A stretch of 64,000 bases of DNA, taken from contig NZ_CAMZFB010000003.1 of assembly GCF_947305955.1 (NCBI RefSeq), positions 45,705 through 109,704 on the forward strand, given 5' to 3'. The position numbers and the translations under genes were made by a program. Below are positions 32,697 to 41,162 of this stretch, in pieces; within the stretch, counting starts at the first letter, position 1, and each line of letters starts with the position of its first letter. The notes beneath the pieces are model-generated. The model saw only the letters and a program-made list of their open reading frames with translations. It had not been told where the DNA came from and ran no database searches. The stretch comes from an uncultured Brevundimonas sp. GTDB lineage: Bacteria; Pseudomonadota; Alphaproteobacteria; Caulobacterales; Caulobacteraceae.

Positions 32697-33530
32697 TTAG
32701 ATCACATAGTCATAGACCACATCCGCAAGGGTGTGATCCATGGTACGGGCCGGAGCCGCCTCGGTCGGGCAGTTGACCAGTCGTGCCGGAACGCCAGCCA
32801 CGGTGCAGCCGCTCGGCACGGGTTTCAGAACCACCGAACCCGAGGCCACCTTGGCATAGTCGCCGATCTGGATATTGCCGAGAACCTTGGCCCCTGCCCC
32901 CAGCAGGACACCGCGCCCGATCTTGGGGTGACGGTCGCCGCGTTCGGCACCCGTCCCGCCCAGTGTGACGGCATGCAGCATCGACACCTCGTCGCCGACG
33001 ACAGCCGTCTCGCCGATCACAATTCCGGTGCCGTGATCCACAAAGACGCCCGAACCGATCTTTGCGGCGGGGTGGATATCCACCTGAAACAGCTCGGAAA
33101 TCCGGCTCTGGAAGTGGAAGGCCAGAGTGTCTCGGCCCTGCTCCCACAGCCAGTGCGCGACGCGCCACGACTGCAGGGCCTGATAGCCTTTGAAATAGAG
33201 GAAGGGTTGCAGCATCGACCGGATTGCCGGATCGCGCTCTTCCACGGCCAGCAGGTCGGCCTCGGCAGAGCGGACGATCGACGGATCGGCCTGCATGGCG
33301 GCCAGCGCCACCTCGCGCACCGTCATGGCTCCCAGTTCGGAATCGCCCAGCTTGCGCGCGATCTGGAAGCTGAGCGCGCCCGACAGATCATCGTGGGACA
33401 GGATGACCGAGTTCAACTGCGACGCCAGTTGCGGTTCGTCACGCGCGGCATCCTCTGCGGCACAGCGCAGCGAGGCCCAAACGTCTCTGGGGCTTCCAGT
33501 TACCGGCGATACGATTTCCAACTTGGCCAT
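32697..33530 (-). CDS. cysE: Serine O-acetyltransferase
   Basis: Encodes 277 aa from the ATG giving MAKLEIV; 43 open upstream codons are not family-like. The N-terminal helical SATase domain (about 15-150) precedes a left-handed beta-helix of hexapeptide repeats (about 155-245). It contains DIHPAAKIGSGVFVDHGTG with the catalytic His, and HAVTLGGTG. It makes O-acetylserine from serine and acetyl-CoA for cysteine synthesis. It is separate from the reverse-transsulfuration genes at 42-45 kb. Confidence 0.96.
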   Translation of the reverse strand: MAKLEIVSPVTGSPRDVWASLRCAAEDAARDEPQLASQLNSVILSHDDLSGALSFQIARKLGDSELGAMTVREVALAAMQADPSIVRSAEADLLAVEERDPAIRSMLQPFLYFKGYQALQSWRVAHWLWEQGRDTLAFHFQSRISELFQVDIHPAAKIGSGVFVDHGTGIVIGETAVVGDEVSMLHAVTLGGTGAERGDRHPKIGRGVLLGAGAKVLGNIQIGDYAKVASGSVVLKPVPSGCTVAGVPARLVNCPTEAAPARTMDHTLADVVYDYVI

Positions 33531-33688
33531 GCTTCGTCCTTCGTCAGCCTGTATCTTACGCCGCGCAGCCCCTCGATGCCAGTTTTGCGCGACATTCGAC
33601 CTGGATCGGGTGGCAAAATGGCCCGCCTGCCGATCTTTATTGGAATAGGGATATGGCAACGAAGGCTGCGATTACCTAGCTGTGGGAC

Positions 33689-34288
33689 ATGACCGACGTA
33701 TCCGCGCCCGAACTTTCCCTGCCCGTCCGCTCCGAAGAGCTCCTGAACCGCTTGGCCACCCGACGCTCGGCTCCGGCACAGCAGTTGGCCGCCCCCGCCC
33801 CGACAGGTGAAGAGCTCCAGACCCTGCTGACGCTGGCCCTTCGGACGCCGGATCACGGCAAGCTGACACCGTGGCGTCTGGTGGTGCTGGGCGCACAGAC
33901 CCGCGCCGAGATCGTTGAAAAGCTGACGGCCATGACCCCGCGCCTGCCCGATCCGGTCAAGGGCAAGGCGGTGCTGAGCAAGCTGGCCAATCCGCCGCTG
34001 ACGGTTCTGGTCGTCTCCTCGCCGGTGCAGGGCCACAAGGTTCCGGTCTGGGAACAGGAACTGTCGGCAGGCGCGGTGTGCATGAACATCGAACACGCGG
34101 CCAATGCTCTGGGCTATAACGCCAGCTGGATCACGGACTGGTACAGCTTTGACGCCGAGGCTCTGGCCCTGTTCGGCGTCAAGGAAGGCGAGAAGGTCGC
34201 GGGGTTTATCCATATCGGCACCCTGCCCGTCGCCCCGCTGGAGCGGCCCCGTCCCGCGGTTTCGGATCGGGTCGAAATCCTGCCCTGA
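33689..34288 (+). CDS. Nitroreductase family protein
   Basis: A 199-aa FMN-dependent NAD(P)H oxidoreductase. The N-terminal LLNRLATRRSAPAQQL corresponds to the FMN phosphate-binding Arg cluster. LRTPDHGKLTPWRLVV and the C-terminal GEKVAGFIHIGTL are typical of the YdjA-like small nitroreductases. Likely dimeric and cytoplasmic. Substrate not predictable. It is divergent from cysE and ends at a shared terminator. Confidence 0.92.
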   Translation: MTDVSAPELSLPVRSEELLNRLATRRSAPAQQLAAPAPTGEELQTLLTLALRTPDHGKLTPWRLVVLGAQTRAEIVEKLTAMTPRLPDPVKGKAVLSKLANPPLTVLVVSSPVQGHKVPVWEQELSAGAVCMNIEHAANALGYNASWITDWYSFDAEALALFGVKEGEKVAGFIHIGTLPVAPLERPRPAVSDRVEILP

Positions 34289-34293
34289 CGTTT

Positions 34294-34323
34294 CAAAAGG
34301 CCCGCCCGTCGCGGGCCTTTTTC
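34294..34323. terminator. Bidirectional terminator
   Basis: AAAAGGCCCGC pairs with GCGGGCCTTTTT around CCGTC, between the convergent nitroreductase and DUF817 genes. Confidence 0.9.
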
Positions 34324-34328
34324 TATGC

Positions 34329-35195
34329 TCATTCGCGGATTTCATCTTCCGGCGTCGGTCGGTGGACGATGGACACCAGCACCACCGTGACAATCATCAG
34401 CAGGAACCAGCTGCCGAATTTGGACACCGACACCATGTGCCAGCCCGCTGCCTGATCCGGATAGGTCCACGCCCGCCCGAACGTGGCAAGGTTCTCGGCC
34501 AGCCAGATAAACAGCGCGACCAGAAAATAGCCAAGCAGCAGCGGCATGGAACGCCGACGCCTGTCGGTGCGAAACCAGAACCGCCCCCGCCAGAAAATCA
34601 GCGCCGTCGCGGCAAACAACACATACCGCACATCCCACAGCCAGTGGTGGGCGAAGAAGTTCACATAGATCGCCCCCGCCAGCACCCACGTCTGCCACAG
34701 CGGCGGATAGTCCCTGACGCCGATGTGAAAGACGCGCTGGACCCGCGCGATATAGCTGCCGACCGCCGCATACATGAAGCCCGAGAACAGAGGCACCGCC
34801 CCGATCCGCAGCAGGCTGTCCTCGGGATAGATCCACGACCCGTGATAGGTCTTGAACAGCTCCATCACTGTTCCGGCGATGTGGAACAGGAATATGGTCT
34901 TGGCCTCATCGAGGGTCTCCAGCCGAAAGGCCAGCATCAGCCCCTGAATGACAACGGCCCCCACCACCAAAAAATCATAGCGGCTGATGACGCTATCCGC
35001 TGGCCAGCACAAATAAGTCAGCAGGATCAGCCCCAACAGCGCCCCGCCGAACAGACAGGCCCACGCCTGTTTGAACCCGAACCAGACGAACTCGAACAAA
35101 CCCCTGCGAAGCGGCGAAACATCCGCCCACGCCTCGGCCCTAGCCAACAGGCGTCGGCCCCATGATTCCAGCGGTATGGTCTGTATCTGCGACAT
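34329..35195 (-). CDS. DUF817 family integral membrane protein
   Basis: Encodes 288 aa from the ATG giving MSQIQTIP, chosen because a GAGAGG site lies about 9 bases upstream; a GTG three codons earlier is too close to that site. About seven or eight hydrophobic segments. FKTYHGSWIYPEDSLLRIGAVPLFSGFMYAAVGSY is split here as GSWIYPED and PLFSGFMYAAVGSY, both DUF817 hallmarks. Function unknown. It overlaps nothing and is transcribed alone. Confidence 0.88.
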   Translation of the reverse strand: MSQIQTIPLESWGRRLLARAEAWADVSPLRRGLFEFVWFGFKQAWACLFGGALLGLILLTYLCWPADSVISRYDFLVVGAVVIQGLMLAFRLETLDEAKTIFLFHIAGTVMELFKTYHGSWIYPEDSLLRIGAVPLFSGFMYAAVGSYIARVQRVFHIGVRDYPPLWQTWVLAGAIYVNFFAHHWLWDVRYVLFAATALIFWRGRFWFRTDRRRRSMPLLLGYFLVALFIWLAENLATFGRAWTYPDQAAGWHMVSVSKFGSWFLLMIVTVVLVSIVHRPTPEDEIRE

Positions 35196-35372
35196 GGCCC
35201 GCACCCTCTCCCGCGCGCGCTACCACGGCCAGTGGAGTTGGTGTGGAGAAACGATGCAGACGCAAATGCCTTAAAAACAATCGAAGTCTGAATGGTTTCT
35301 GTCATGCCCCGTCGCAAAGCCGTTCAGCTTCGCAGGCCCATAAGGGGATCGCACCACAACGGAGCTACCCCA

Positions 35373-35801
35373 ATGACCAAGTTCAACAACACCGCCGTCT
35401 TCACCGCCGCTCTGGCCGGTATGGTTGCCCTGTCGGCACCGCTGGCGGCATCGGCAGCACAGGTCCAACGCGGACCGGCCGACCGTGCACCTGCCGCGAA
35501 CGAGCGTCATGTCACGCCGTCGCGCAATGCGCCGACCGTGAGCCGCCCGCAGCAAGCTCCGGCTGCCCGCCCTGTTGTCCGTCCGGCCCCGACTCCGTCG
35601 CACCGTCCGGCCGCCCGCCTGCAAACGGGGACCTATCGCGTGACCACCACGGTCAATGTGCGTGAACGGGCCTCGACGCAATCGCGCCGGGTTGGCCAAG
35701 TCCGCGCTGGCCGCACGGTTCAAGTCGACCGCGTTAGCGGCAACTGGCTGCACATCCGCAACCAGGGCTGGATCAGCGCCCAATACGCCGTCCGCCGCTA
35801 A
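35373..35801 (+). CDS. Secreted SH3 domain-containing protein
   Basis: Encodes 142 aa from ATG 35373 with GGAG upstream; the frame is open earlier. A signal peptide covers about residues 1-27 (cleavage after ASA). A Pro/Ala/Arg-rich linker (about 30-85) follows, then a bacterial SH3 domain (about 88-142) with TTVNVRERASTQSRRVGQV and NWLHIRNQGWISAQYA. Such domains usually bind peptidoglycan or a partner protein in the periplasm. No catalytic domain is attached. Confidence 0.88.
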   Translation: MTKFNNTAVFTAALAGMVALSAPLAASAAQVQRGPADRAPAANERHVTPSRNAPTVSRPQQAPAARPVVRPAPTPSHRPAARLQTGTYRVTTTVNVRERASTQSRRVGQVRAGRTVQVDRVSGNWLHIRNQGWISAQYAVRR

Positions 35802-35816
35802 GGCATGACGCAAAGG

Positions 35817-35850
35817 AAAAGGCGGCCACCGCGAGGTGACCGCCTTTTAT
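35817..35850. terminator. Bidirectional terminator
   Basis: AAAAGGCGG-CCACC pairs with GGTG-ACCGCCTTTT around GCGA, between convergent genes. Confidence 0.88.
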
Positions 35851-35880
35851 GGTTCAGACTGTCGATGACCGCGAGGGCGA

Positions 35881-36219
35881 TTACTCGCCGGCTTCGTCTT
35901 CGTCGTCGTTGTCTTCTTCCGCCGCATATTCCTCGGCGGTGACGTATTCCGGACCTTCTTCGTCCAGAACCCACAGGCCCATGAAGGACTCGTGTTCCGG
36001 CGTCAGGTCTTCGTCGATCACGTCACCCTTGTGGATGCTGATGCTGCTGTATTCGAACTCCAGCTTCAGATCGTCGGCCAGTCCGACCAGCTCGTCCGCC
36101 ATACGACGGGTGTAGCCGATAACCTCGGCCTCGCTGCCGAACTCTTCGGTCAGGGTATCGACTTCGGCGTTTTCATCGCCTTGCGAGGCCGTGATCATCA
36201 CGCTGGTATAGACGGACAT
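35881..36219 (-). CDS. Small acidic protein of unknown function
   Basis: Encodes 112 aa from the ATG giving MSVYTSVMI; open codons further upstream run to rsgA's neighbourhood but have no ribosome site. It is very acidic, ending in a tail of Glu/Asp (AEEDNDDEDEAGE). No signal peptide or membrane segment. No family recognised. It lies 62 bases downstream of rsgA in the same direction and may be co-transcribed. Confidence 0.7.
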   Translation of the reverse strand: MSVYTSVMITASQGDENAEVDTLTEEFGSEAEVIGYTRRMADELVGLADDLKLEFEYSSISIHKGDVIDEDLTPEHESFMGLWVLDEEGPEYVTAEEYAAEEDNDDEDEAGE

Positions 36220-36281
36220 GGGAATCTTTCCTTGAGGGATTTGACGGCCCCCATAGCCCGCCAAACAGGCCACAAGATGGC

Positions 36282-37361
36282 CTAGATGTCCTTGCGCCCG
36301 CGATAGTCACGCTTGGTGGCGCGATATTTCTTCTGCTGGACGATCTGGCGACGGCGTTCCGCATCGTGGGCGGCGCGTTCGGCCTTTTCCTTCTTGTTGT
36401 TCATTTCCTGCGTCAGCTTCTGGAAACTGTCCCAGCGTTCCGGCGACAGCGTCCCGTCCGCCAACGCCGCCCGCACGGCACAGCCCGGCTCGGTCGTGTG
36501 GCCACAGTTGCTGAAACGGCATTCCTGAACCAGCTGCTCGACGTCGTCGAACACCTCGCTGACGCCCTCATCGGTGTCGATCAGGCCGACTTCGCGGATA
36601 CCGGGCGTGTCTACCAGCATCCCGCCATTGGGCAAGACGATCAGCTGGCGGTGACTGGTGGTGTGGCGGCCCTGATCGTCGGATTCGCGGATGGCGCGGG
36701 TGACCATCACATCCTCGGCCATCAGGGTATTTACCAGCGTGGACTTGCCCACGCCCGAAGAGCCGATCAGCACACAGGTCTGGCGCGGTTTGACCCACGA
36801 CAACACCTGATCCAGCCCCGTCCCGTCCTTGGCCGAGACGGTGATCACCGGACAGTTGGCATCGAGCGCCGAAACCGCCGCGATCTGTTCGGACGGATCA
36901 TCGACCAGATCGGCCTTGGTCAGCACAATCACCGGCTGGGCCCCGCTCTGGCGCGTTGCAGCCAGATAGCGTTCGATACGGCGCAGGTTCATGTCCGCAT
37001 TCATCGAGGTGACGATGAAGGCGACATCGATATTGGCGGCGATGATCTGGGTCAGACGCGAGGCGTCCTCGATCGCGCGGCGCACAAACGAGGTCTGGCG
37101 CGGCAGGATGGTGTGGACCGTGCCCAGACCGTCCTTTTCATTGATCGACAGCGAGACCCAGTCGCCCACGCACGGCTGGCCCACATCGTCGGCCTCGTGC
37201 AGCAGGCGTCCGGCAGCGCGGGCGCGAACCTCGCCCTTGTCGGTCACCAGAATATAGCCACCCCGCTGTTGCAGGATGACGCGCGCGGGCATGTGCCCCT
37301 CGCGCGCCACGGCATCGAATGCTTCGGCAAAATGGTCGGACCAACCGTACTGCTCGATCAT
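36282..37361 (-). CDS. rsgA: Ribosome small subunit-dependent GTPase A
   Basis: A 359-aa circularly permuted GTPase assisting late 30S maturation. Following an OB-fold N-terminus, the G4 motif LTKADL comes before G1 GSSGVGKSTL and G3 DTPG, the permuted order of RsgA. The C-terminal zinc knuckle has CRFSNCGHTTEPGC, and a long basic helix with KKEKAERAAHDAERRRQ follows. Length fits the family. Confidence 0.96.
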   Translation of the reverse strand: MIEQYGWSDHFAEAFDAVAREGHMPARVILQQRGGYILVTDKGEVRARAAGRLLHEADDVGQPCVGDWVSLSINEKDGLGTVHTILPRQTSFVRRAIEDASRLTQIIAANIDVAFIVTSMNADMNLRRIERYLAATRQSGAQPVIVLTKADLVDDPSEQIAAVSALDANCPVITVSAKDGTGLDQVLSWVKPRQTCVLIGSSGVGKSTLVNTLMAEDVMVTRAIRESDDQGRHTTSHRQLIVLPNGGMLVDTPGIREVGLIDTDEGVSEVFDDVEQLVQECRFSNCGHTTEPGCAVRAALADGTLSPERWDSFQKLTQEMNNKKEKAERAAHDAERRRQIVQQKKYRATKRDYRGRKDI

Positions 37362-37410
37362 CGACGGGCGATCCGGTTAGACACAGCGACAACCAAGCGC
37401 GCGGCCCGCA

Positions 37411-37872
37411 TCAACCGCGACCGCGATAGGTCGGCACGCCCTGTTCGGGGATCCACACGCCTTCCGGTGCCGGACCCGACTGCCAGAACACGTCGATCGG
37501 GATACCGCCGCGCGGATACCAATAGCCGCCGATACGCAGCCACTTCGGCTGCAACAGGTCGTTCAGGCGACGGCCGATGGAGACGGTGCAGTCCTCGTGG
37601 AAGGCGCCGTGGTTGCGGAACGAGGTCAGGTACAGCTTCAGCGACTTGGACTCGACCAGCCAGTCACCGGGCACATAGTCGATGACGATGTGGGCAAAGT
37701 CCGGCTGGCCCGTCACGGGGCACAGGCTGGTGAACTCGGGCGCGGTGAAGCGCGCGACATACATGGTGTCGTTGTGCGGGTTCGGGACCCGCTCCAGCAC
37801 GGCCTCTTCGGGATTGGTCGGGGCCGCAATCTGCGTACCGAGCTGCGACAGGCCGTCTGTGTAGTGCGACAT
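37411..37872 (-). CDS. queF: NADPH-dependent 7-cyano-7-deazaguanine reductase
   Basis: Encodes 153 aa from the ATG giving MSHYTDGL; the open frame upstream (to 37953) is unlike the family. It reduces preQ0 to preQ1 in queuosine synthesis. It is the short unimodular form. The catalytic Cys is in [16 protein letters not shown], the QueF NADPH motif in [20 protein letters not shown]. No preQ1 riboswitch could be made out upstream. Confidence 0.96.
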   Translation of the reverse strand: MSHYTDGLSQLGTQIAAPTNPEEAVLERVPNPHNDTMYVARFTAPEFTSLCPVTGQPDFAHIVIDYVPGDWLVESKSLKLYLTSFRNHGAFHEDCTVSIGRRLNDLLQPKWLRIGGYWYPRGGIPIDVFWQSGPAPEGVWIPEQGVPTYRGRG

Positions 37873-38141
37873 GGAATACCGTGGGTCTGTTTTGTGGCTT
37901 GCATCGATCCGGCGAACACGGCCGATCTTCGACGCAGGGGTGTTGGTGTTCACATAAGATGAGAAGCTTCCCGGTTCAAATCATTGCCGTGATCGGCATG
38001 ATTTTCGAGCTGGTTCTGTCAGTGCGACCGACTAAGCGAGGTTGGCACCGTCGCGATTGCGGGCTTCACCAACATTTACAGAGCCACGCTTGCTCTGCGG
38101 TCGTCACTTTCAGCATGGTGCCTATCCATACGGAGGCCACC

Positions 38142-38573
38142 ATGTTGGATTCAAAATCCAAGGCTATTCTTCTTGCAACGGCTGTCGTGACCGCTGCGGG
38201 CACAGTCTCGACGGCTGTCGCGCAAGATCAAGTGCGCCAACAGCCACTATCCGGGCAAGCTGCGGATCTGCATTACAACGCCATTCTGGAAACGCGCTCG
38301 CCGAGTGACATTCCCCGCTTCTCCGTCCCGCCTCGTCTGCCGGAATCCGCACGTCCGCAAAGAGCGGTTCGCGAAAACGTCAACGGAGCCGCAACTCTAA
38401 TCTGCGGCGCATCGCCGGACGGGGTGATCCGAGCCTGTAATGTCGAAAGCGAGACGCCTGAGGGTTATGGTTTCGGAGAGGCCGCCAAGGTCGCGCTCTA
38501 TTCCGCACGGCTGATCCCGCAAGAAAGCGGTGACCGCGTCTTCCGCATTCGACTGCCCATACGCACCCACTAA
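38142..38573 (+). CDS. Secreted protein with TonB C-terminal-like domain
   Basis: Encodes 143 aa from ATG 38142 behind CGGAGG; the frame is open for 260 bases upstream without a better start. A signal peptide ends about residue 27 (AVA-QDQ). The C-terminal half (about 75-143) has NGAATLICGASPDGVIRACNV, then FGEAAKVALYSARLIPQ, resembling the TonB C-terminal fold. It has no N-terminal transmembrane anchor to drive energy transduction, so it is probably a periplasmic relative. The 269 bases upstream, shared with queF, show no clear motif. Confidence 0.75.
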   Translation: MLDSKSKAILLATAVVTAAGTVSTAVAQDQVRQQPLSGQAADLHYNAILETRSPSDIPRFSVPPRLPESARPQRAVRENVNGAATLICGASPDGVIRACNVESETPEGYGFGEAAKVALYSARLIPQESGDRVFRIRLPIRTH

Positions 38574-38657
38574 GGCCATAACCGCAAGGGCCAAGGATTA
38601 CCCGCGCCGCCACATCCATGTTATCCGTAGCGAAACAAAACGCACCGGAGGACACCC

Positions 38658-39584
38658 ATGGCCATTCCCGCTTCCCTGCAAAAGGGGCTGAAGCTGCCCG
38701 TGATCGCTTCGCCGATGTTTCTGGTGTCGGGGCCGGATCTGGTGGTCGAGGCGTGCAACAGCGGGATCATCGGCACCTTCCCGTCGCTGAACCAGCGCAC
38801 GACCGAGGGTTATCGGGAGTGGCTGAAGGACATCAAGTCGCGGCTTAACCCCGATGCAGCGGCTTTTGGCGTCAACCACATCGTTCACAATACCAACGAC
38901 CGCCTGATGGCCGACCTTGCCGTCACCATCGAGGAAGAGGTGCCGCTGGTCATCACCTCGCTGGGGGCCGTGGCCGATGTGGTAAAGGCGGTTCAGGGCT
39001 ATGGCGGCAAGGTATTCCACGACATCGCCACCGTGCGCCATGCCCGAAAGGCTGCCGAGGCGGGCGTGGACGGCCTGATCCTTGTGGCAGGCGGCGCCGG
39101 TGGGCACGCAGGCATCATCAACCCCTTTGCCCTGATCAACGAGGTTCGCAGCTTCTTTGACGGGACCATCATTCTGGCGGGCGCAATATCCACCGGACAG
39201 GACGTCGCCGCCGCCCTGATGATGGGGGCCGACTTTGCCTATATGGGCACCCGCTTCATCAACACGACCGAGGCACAGGCCGACGCCGCCTATCAGCAGA
39301 TGATCATCGACAGCGGCGCAACGGACATCGTCCATACGCCCGCCGTATCGGGCATTCCGGCGAACTTCATGACCAAGTCGCTGATCGAGAACGGGATCGA
39401 TCCCAAGACCCTGCCCGAGCACAAGCTGGACATGGGCGCGGAAGCCAAGGCGTGGAAAACCGTCTGGTCAGCGGGTCACGGCGTCGGGGCCATCCACGAC
39501 ATCCTGCCGACCGCGCAGCTGGTGGACAGACTGTCGCAGGAGTTTTCGTCCGCATGCGCACAATTTGACACAAAGCGGCGATAG
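38658..39584 (+). CDS. Nitronate monooxygenase (2-nitropropane dioxygenase family)
   Basis: A 308-aa FMN-dependent TIM-barrel protein. FMN-binding features include VIASPMFLVSGPDLVVEAC at the N-terminus, HDIATVRHARKAAEAGVDGLILVAGGAGGHAG split around the GAGGHAG phosphate loop, and the MGADFAYMGTRF segment. It would oxidise alkyl nitronates (propionate-3-nitronate) with O2. Start has GGAGG upstream. The following porin gene starts 40 bases later. Confidence 0.92.
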   Translation: MAIPASLQKGLKLPVIASPMFLVSGPDLVVEACNSGIIGTFPSLNQRTTEGYREWLKDIKSRLNPDAAAFGVNHIVHNTNDRLMADLAVTIEEEVPLVITSLGAVADVVKAVQGYGGKVFHDIATVRHARKAAEAGVDGLILVAGGAGGHAGIINPFALINEVRSFFDGTIILAGAISTGQDVAAALMMGADFAYMGTRFINTTEAQADAAYQQMIIDSGATDIVHTPAVSGIPANFMTKSLIENGIDPKTLPEHKLDMGAEAKAWKTVWSAGHGVGAIHDILPTAQLVDRLSQEFSSACAQFDTKRR

Positions 39585-39624
39585 GCCAAAGTCCCGCCTT
39601 TCGAAAAGACGTACCGGAGTACCT

Positions 39625-40317
39625 ATGCGCCTGACTGCCTCCCCCGCCCTTGTTCTGGCCGCGGGCCTGATGATCGGCCTGCCCTCGCTGGCACAGGCCC
39701 AGTCCGGTTCATGGGATTTTGCGGTCGGTGCCAATACGGACAACCGCTCCAAGGCGGCTTCCAAGTCCGAAGGTGATCCGTCCGTCTGGGGCGAGGCGAT
39801 CTGGACCAATGACAGCGGCTTTTTCTACGCCGGTCCAGCCTTTGAAACGGTCAAGAGCCGTGGCTCCGACCTTGAGGTCGGTGTCAGCGCCGGTATCCGC
39901 CCGCAATGGGCCGGCTTCGATTTCGACCTGAACGCCGCCCACAAATGGCGTCTCGATTCCAATCCGGGCGTGGATGACGACGCGTGGGAGTTCACCGCCG
40001 ACATGTCGCGCTCCATCGGTCCGGCCAGCGCCCGCCTGCGCGTACAGCACTCGCCCGATGGTGCCGGTCCGGTGAAGGAATGGACGTGGGTTGCCGCCCG
40101 CGCTGGCTGGGATTTCACGGACAAGCTGAACGCCAGCGCCGAAATCGGCTATCGCGACCAGAACGGCTCGACCTCCTATACCGGCTATAATGTCGGGGTG
40201 TCCTATGCCCTGACCCGCGCGCTGGAACTGGACCTGCGCTGGCACGGCACCGACGCTGACAGCAGCGACGAACAGTACAAAGACAAGCTGGTCGCAGGCA
40301 TCGCCTACGCCTTCTAA
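39625..40317 (+). CDS. TorF-like outer-membrane porin, copy 1
   Basis: Encodes 230 aa from ATG 39625; earlier codons overlap the preceding gene. A signal peptide ends at AQA (about residue 25). Alternating beta-strand pattern, the N-terminal VGANTDNRSKAASKSEGDP (TorF/Gcw_chp type) and a C-terminal Phe (GIAYAF) indicate an outer-membrane barrel. The next gene encodes a protein of exactly the same length and pattern, so this is a tandem duplication. Substrate unknown. Confidence 0.85.
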   Translation: MRLTASPALVLAAGLMIGLPSLAQAQSGSWDFAVGANTDNRSKAASKSEGDPSVWGEAIWTNDSGFFYAGPAFETVKSRGSDLEVGVSAGIRPQWAGFDFDLNAAHKWRLDSNPGVDDDAWEFTADMSRSIGPASARLRVQHSPDGAGPVKEWTWVAARAGWDFTDKLNASAEIGYRDQNGSTSYTGYNVGVSYALTRALELDLRWHGTDADSSDEQYKDKLVAGIAYAF

Positions 40318-40435
40318 ACGCCTCTACGGAAAGAGCGACAGAACGCCGGTTTACAAAATCTAAGTAGTTTCAACAACTTGTAGCCCGTTTATGGCAAAGC
40401 TACCCCGCGCGCTTACATTGATACGCGGAGTATGT

Positions 40436-41128
40436 ATGCGTCTGTCCTCTTCCCTGATTGCCCTGGCAATCGCCGCCACCACCCTCGTTCCGGCCGGCCT
40501 TGCCCACGCTCAATCGGGCACGATCAACTTTACCGTCGGCGCAGCATCCGATAACCGCCAGCGCGACATCTCCAAGTCCGAAGGCAAGGCTTACACCTGG
40601 GGCCACGCAACGTGGAACTCGGCTGCCAACGGTGTCTATGCACAGGCCGCCTATGAGACGCTGGACATGGGCGGTGCCGACCTCGGCCTGGCCGCCTTCA
40701 CCGGCGTGCGCACCGAGTTCGCTGGCTTCAACGCCGATCTGCAGATCAGCTACAAGGCCCTGATCGACGCCAATGCCGGCTTCGATGGCGACACCTTTGA
40801 AACCAAGGTCGATCTGACCCGCACCGTCGGCAAGACTCGCACCCGCCTGCGCGCCGAGTACTCGCCGGACGGTCTGGGTGTCACCGAACAGTGGGTGTGG
40901 GTGTCGGCCTATGCCGCCTATCCGATCACCCGCAAGCTGTCGGTCTCGGGCGAGATCGGCTACCGCGATCAGGAAAACAACGTCGACTACACTGGTTATA
41001 ATGCCGGTGTGACCTATGCCATCACGCCGAAGCTGGGCGTGGACGTGCGCTGGCACGGCACCGACGCCAACCTTCCGGTCGAGGCCCACAAGGACAGCGT
41101 CGTGGCTGGCCTTACCTACAGCTTCTGA
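40436..41128 (+). CDS. TorF-like outer-membrane porin, copy 2
   Basis: Encodes 230 aa from ATG 40436, paralogous to the gene just upstream. The mature part begins QSGTINFTVGAASDNRQ; it shares SGEIGYRDQ, YTGYNAGVTYA and RWHGTDA with its twin and ends in GLTYSF with the C-terminal Phe needed for barrel insertion. It has a separate 118-base upstream region, so expression may differ from copy 1. A strong terminator follows. Confidence 0.85.
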   Translation: MRLSSSLIALAIAATTLVPAGLAHAQSGTINFTVGAASDNRQRDISKSEGKAYTWGHATWNSAANGVYAQAAYETLDMGGADLGLAAFTGVRTEFAGFNADLQISYKALIDANAGFDGDTFETKVDLTRTVGKTRTRLRAEYSPDGLGVTEQWVWVSAYAAYPITRKLSVSGEIGYRDQENNVDYTGYNAGVTYAITPKLGVDVRWHGTDANLPVEAHKDSVVAGLTYSF

Positions 41129-41134
41129 TCATGG

Positions 41135-41162
41135 AAAAGGGGGCCAACGGCCCCCTTTTTTA
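41135..41162 (+). terminator. Terminator after porin pair
   Basis: AAAAGGGGGCC pairs with GGCCCCCTTTTTT around AAC. It overlaps the stop codon of the convergent MscS gene. Confidence 0.93.

Noticed and set aside
37873..38141. PreQ1 riboswitch upstream of queF
   Set aside because: No C-rich loop and A-rich tail arrangement could be identified in the leader.
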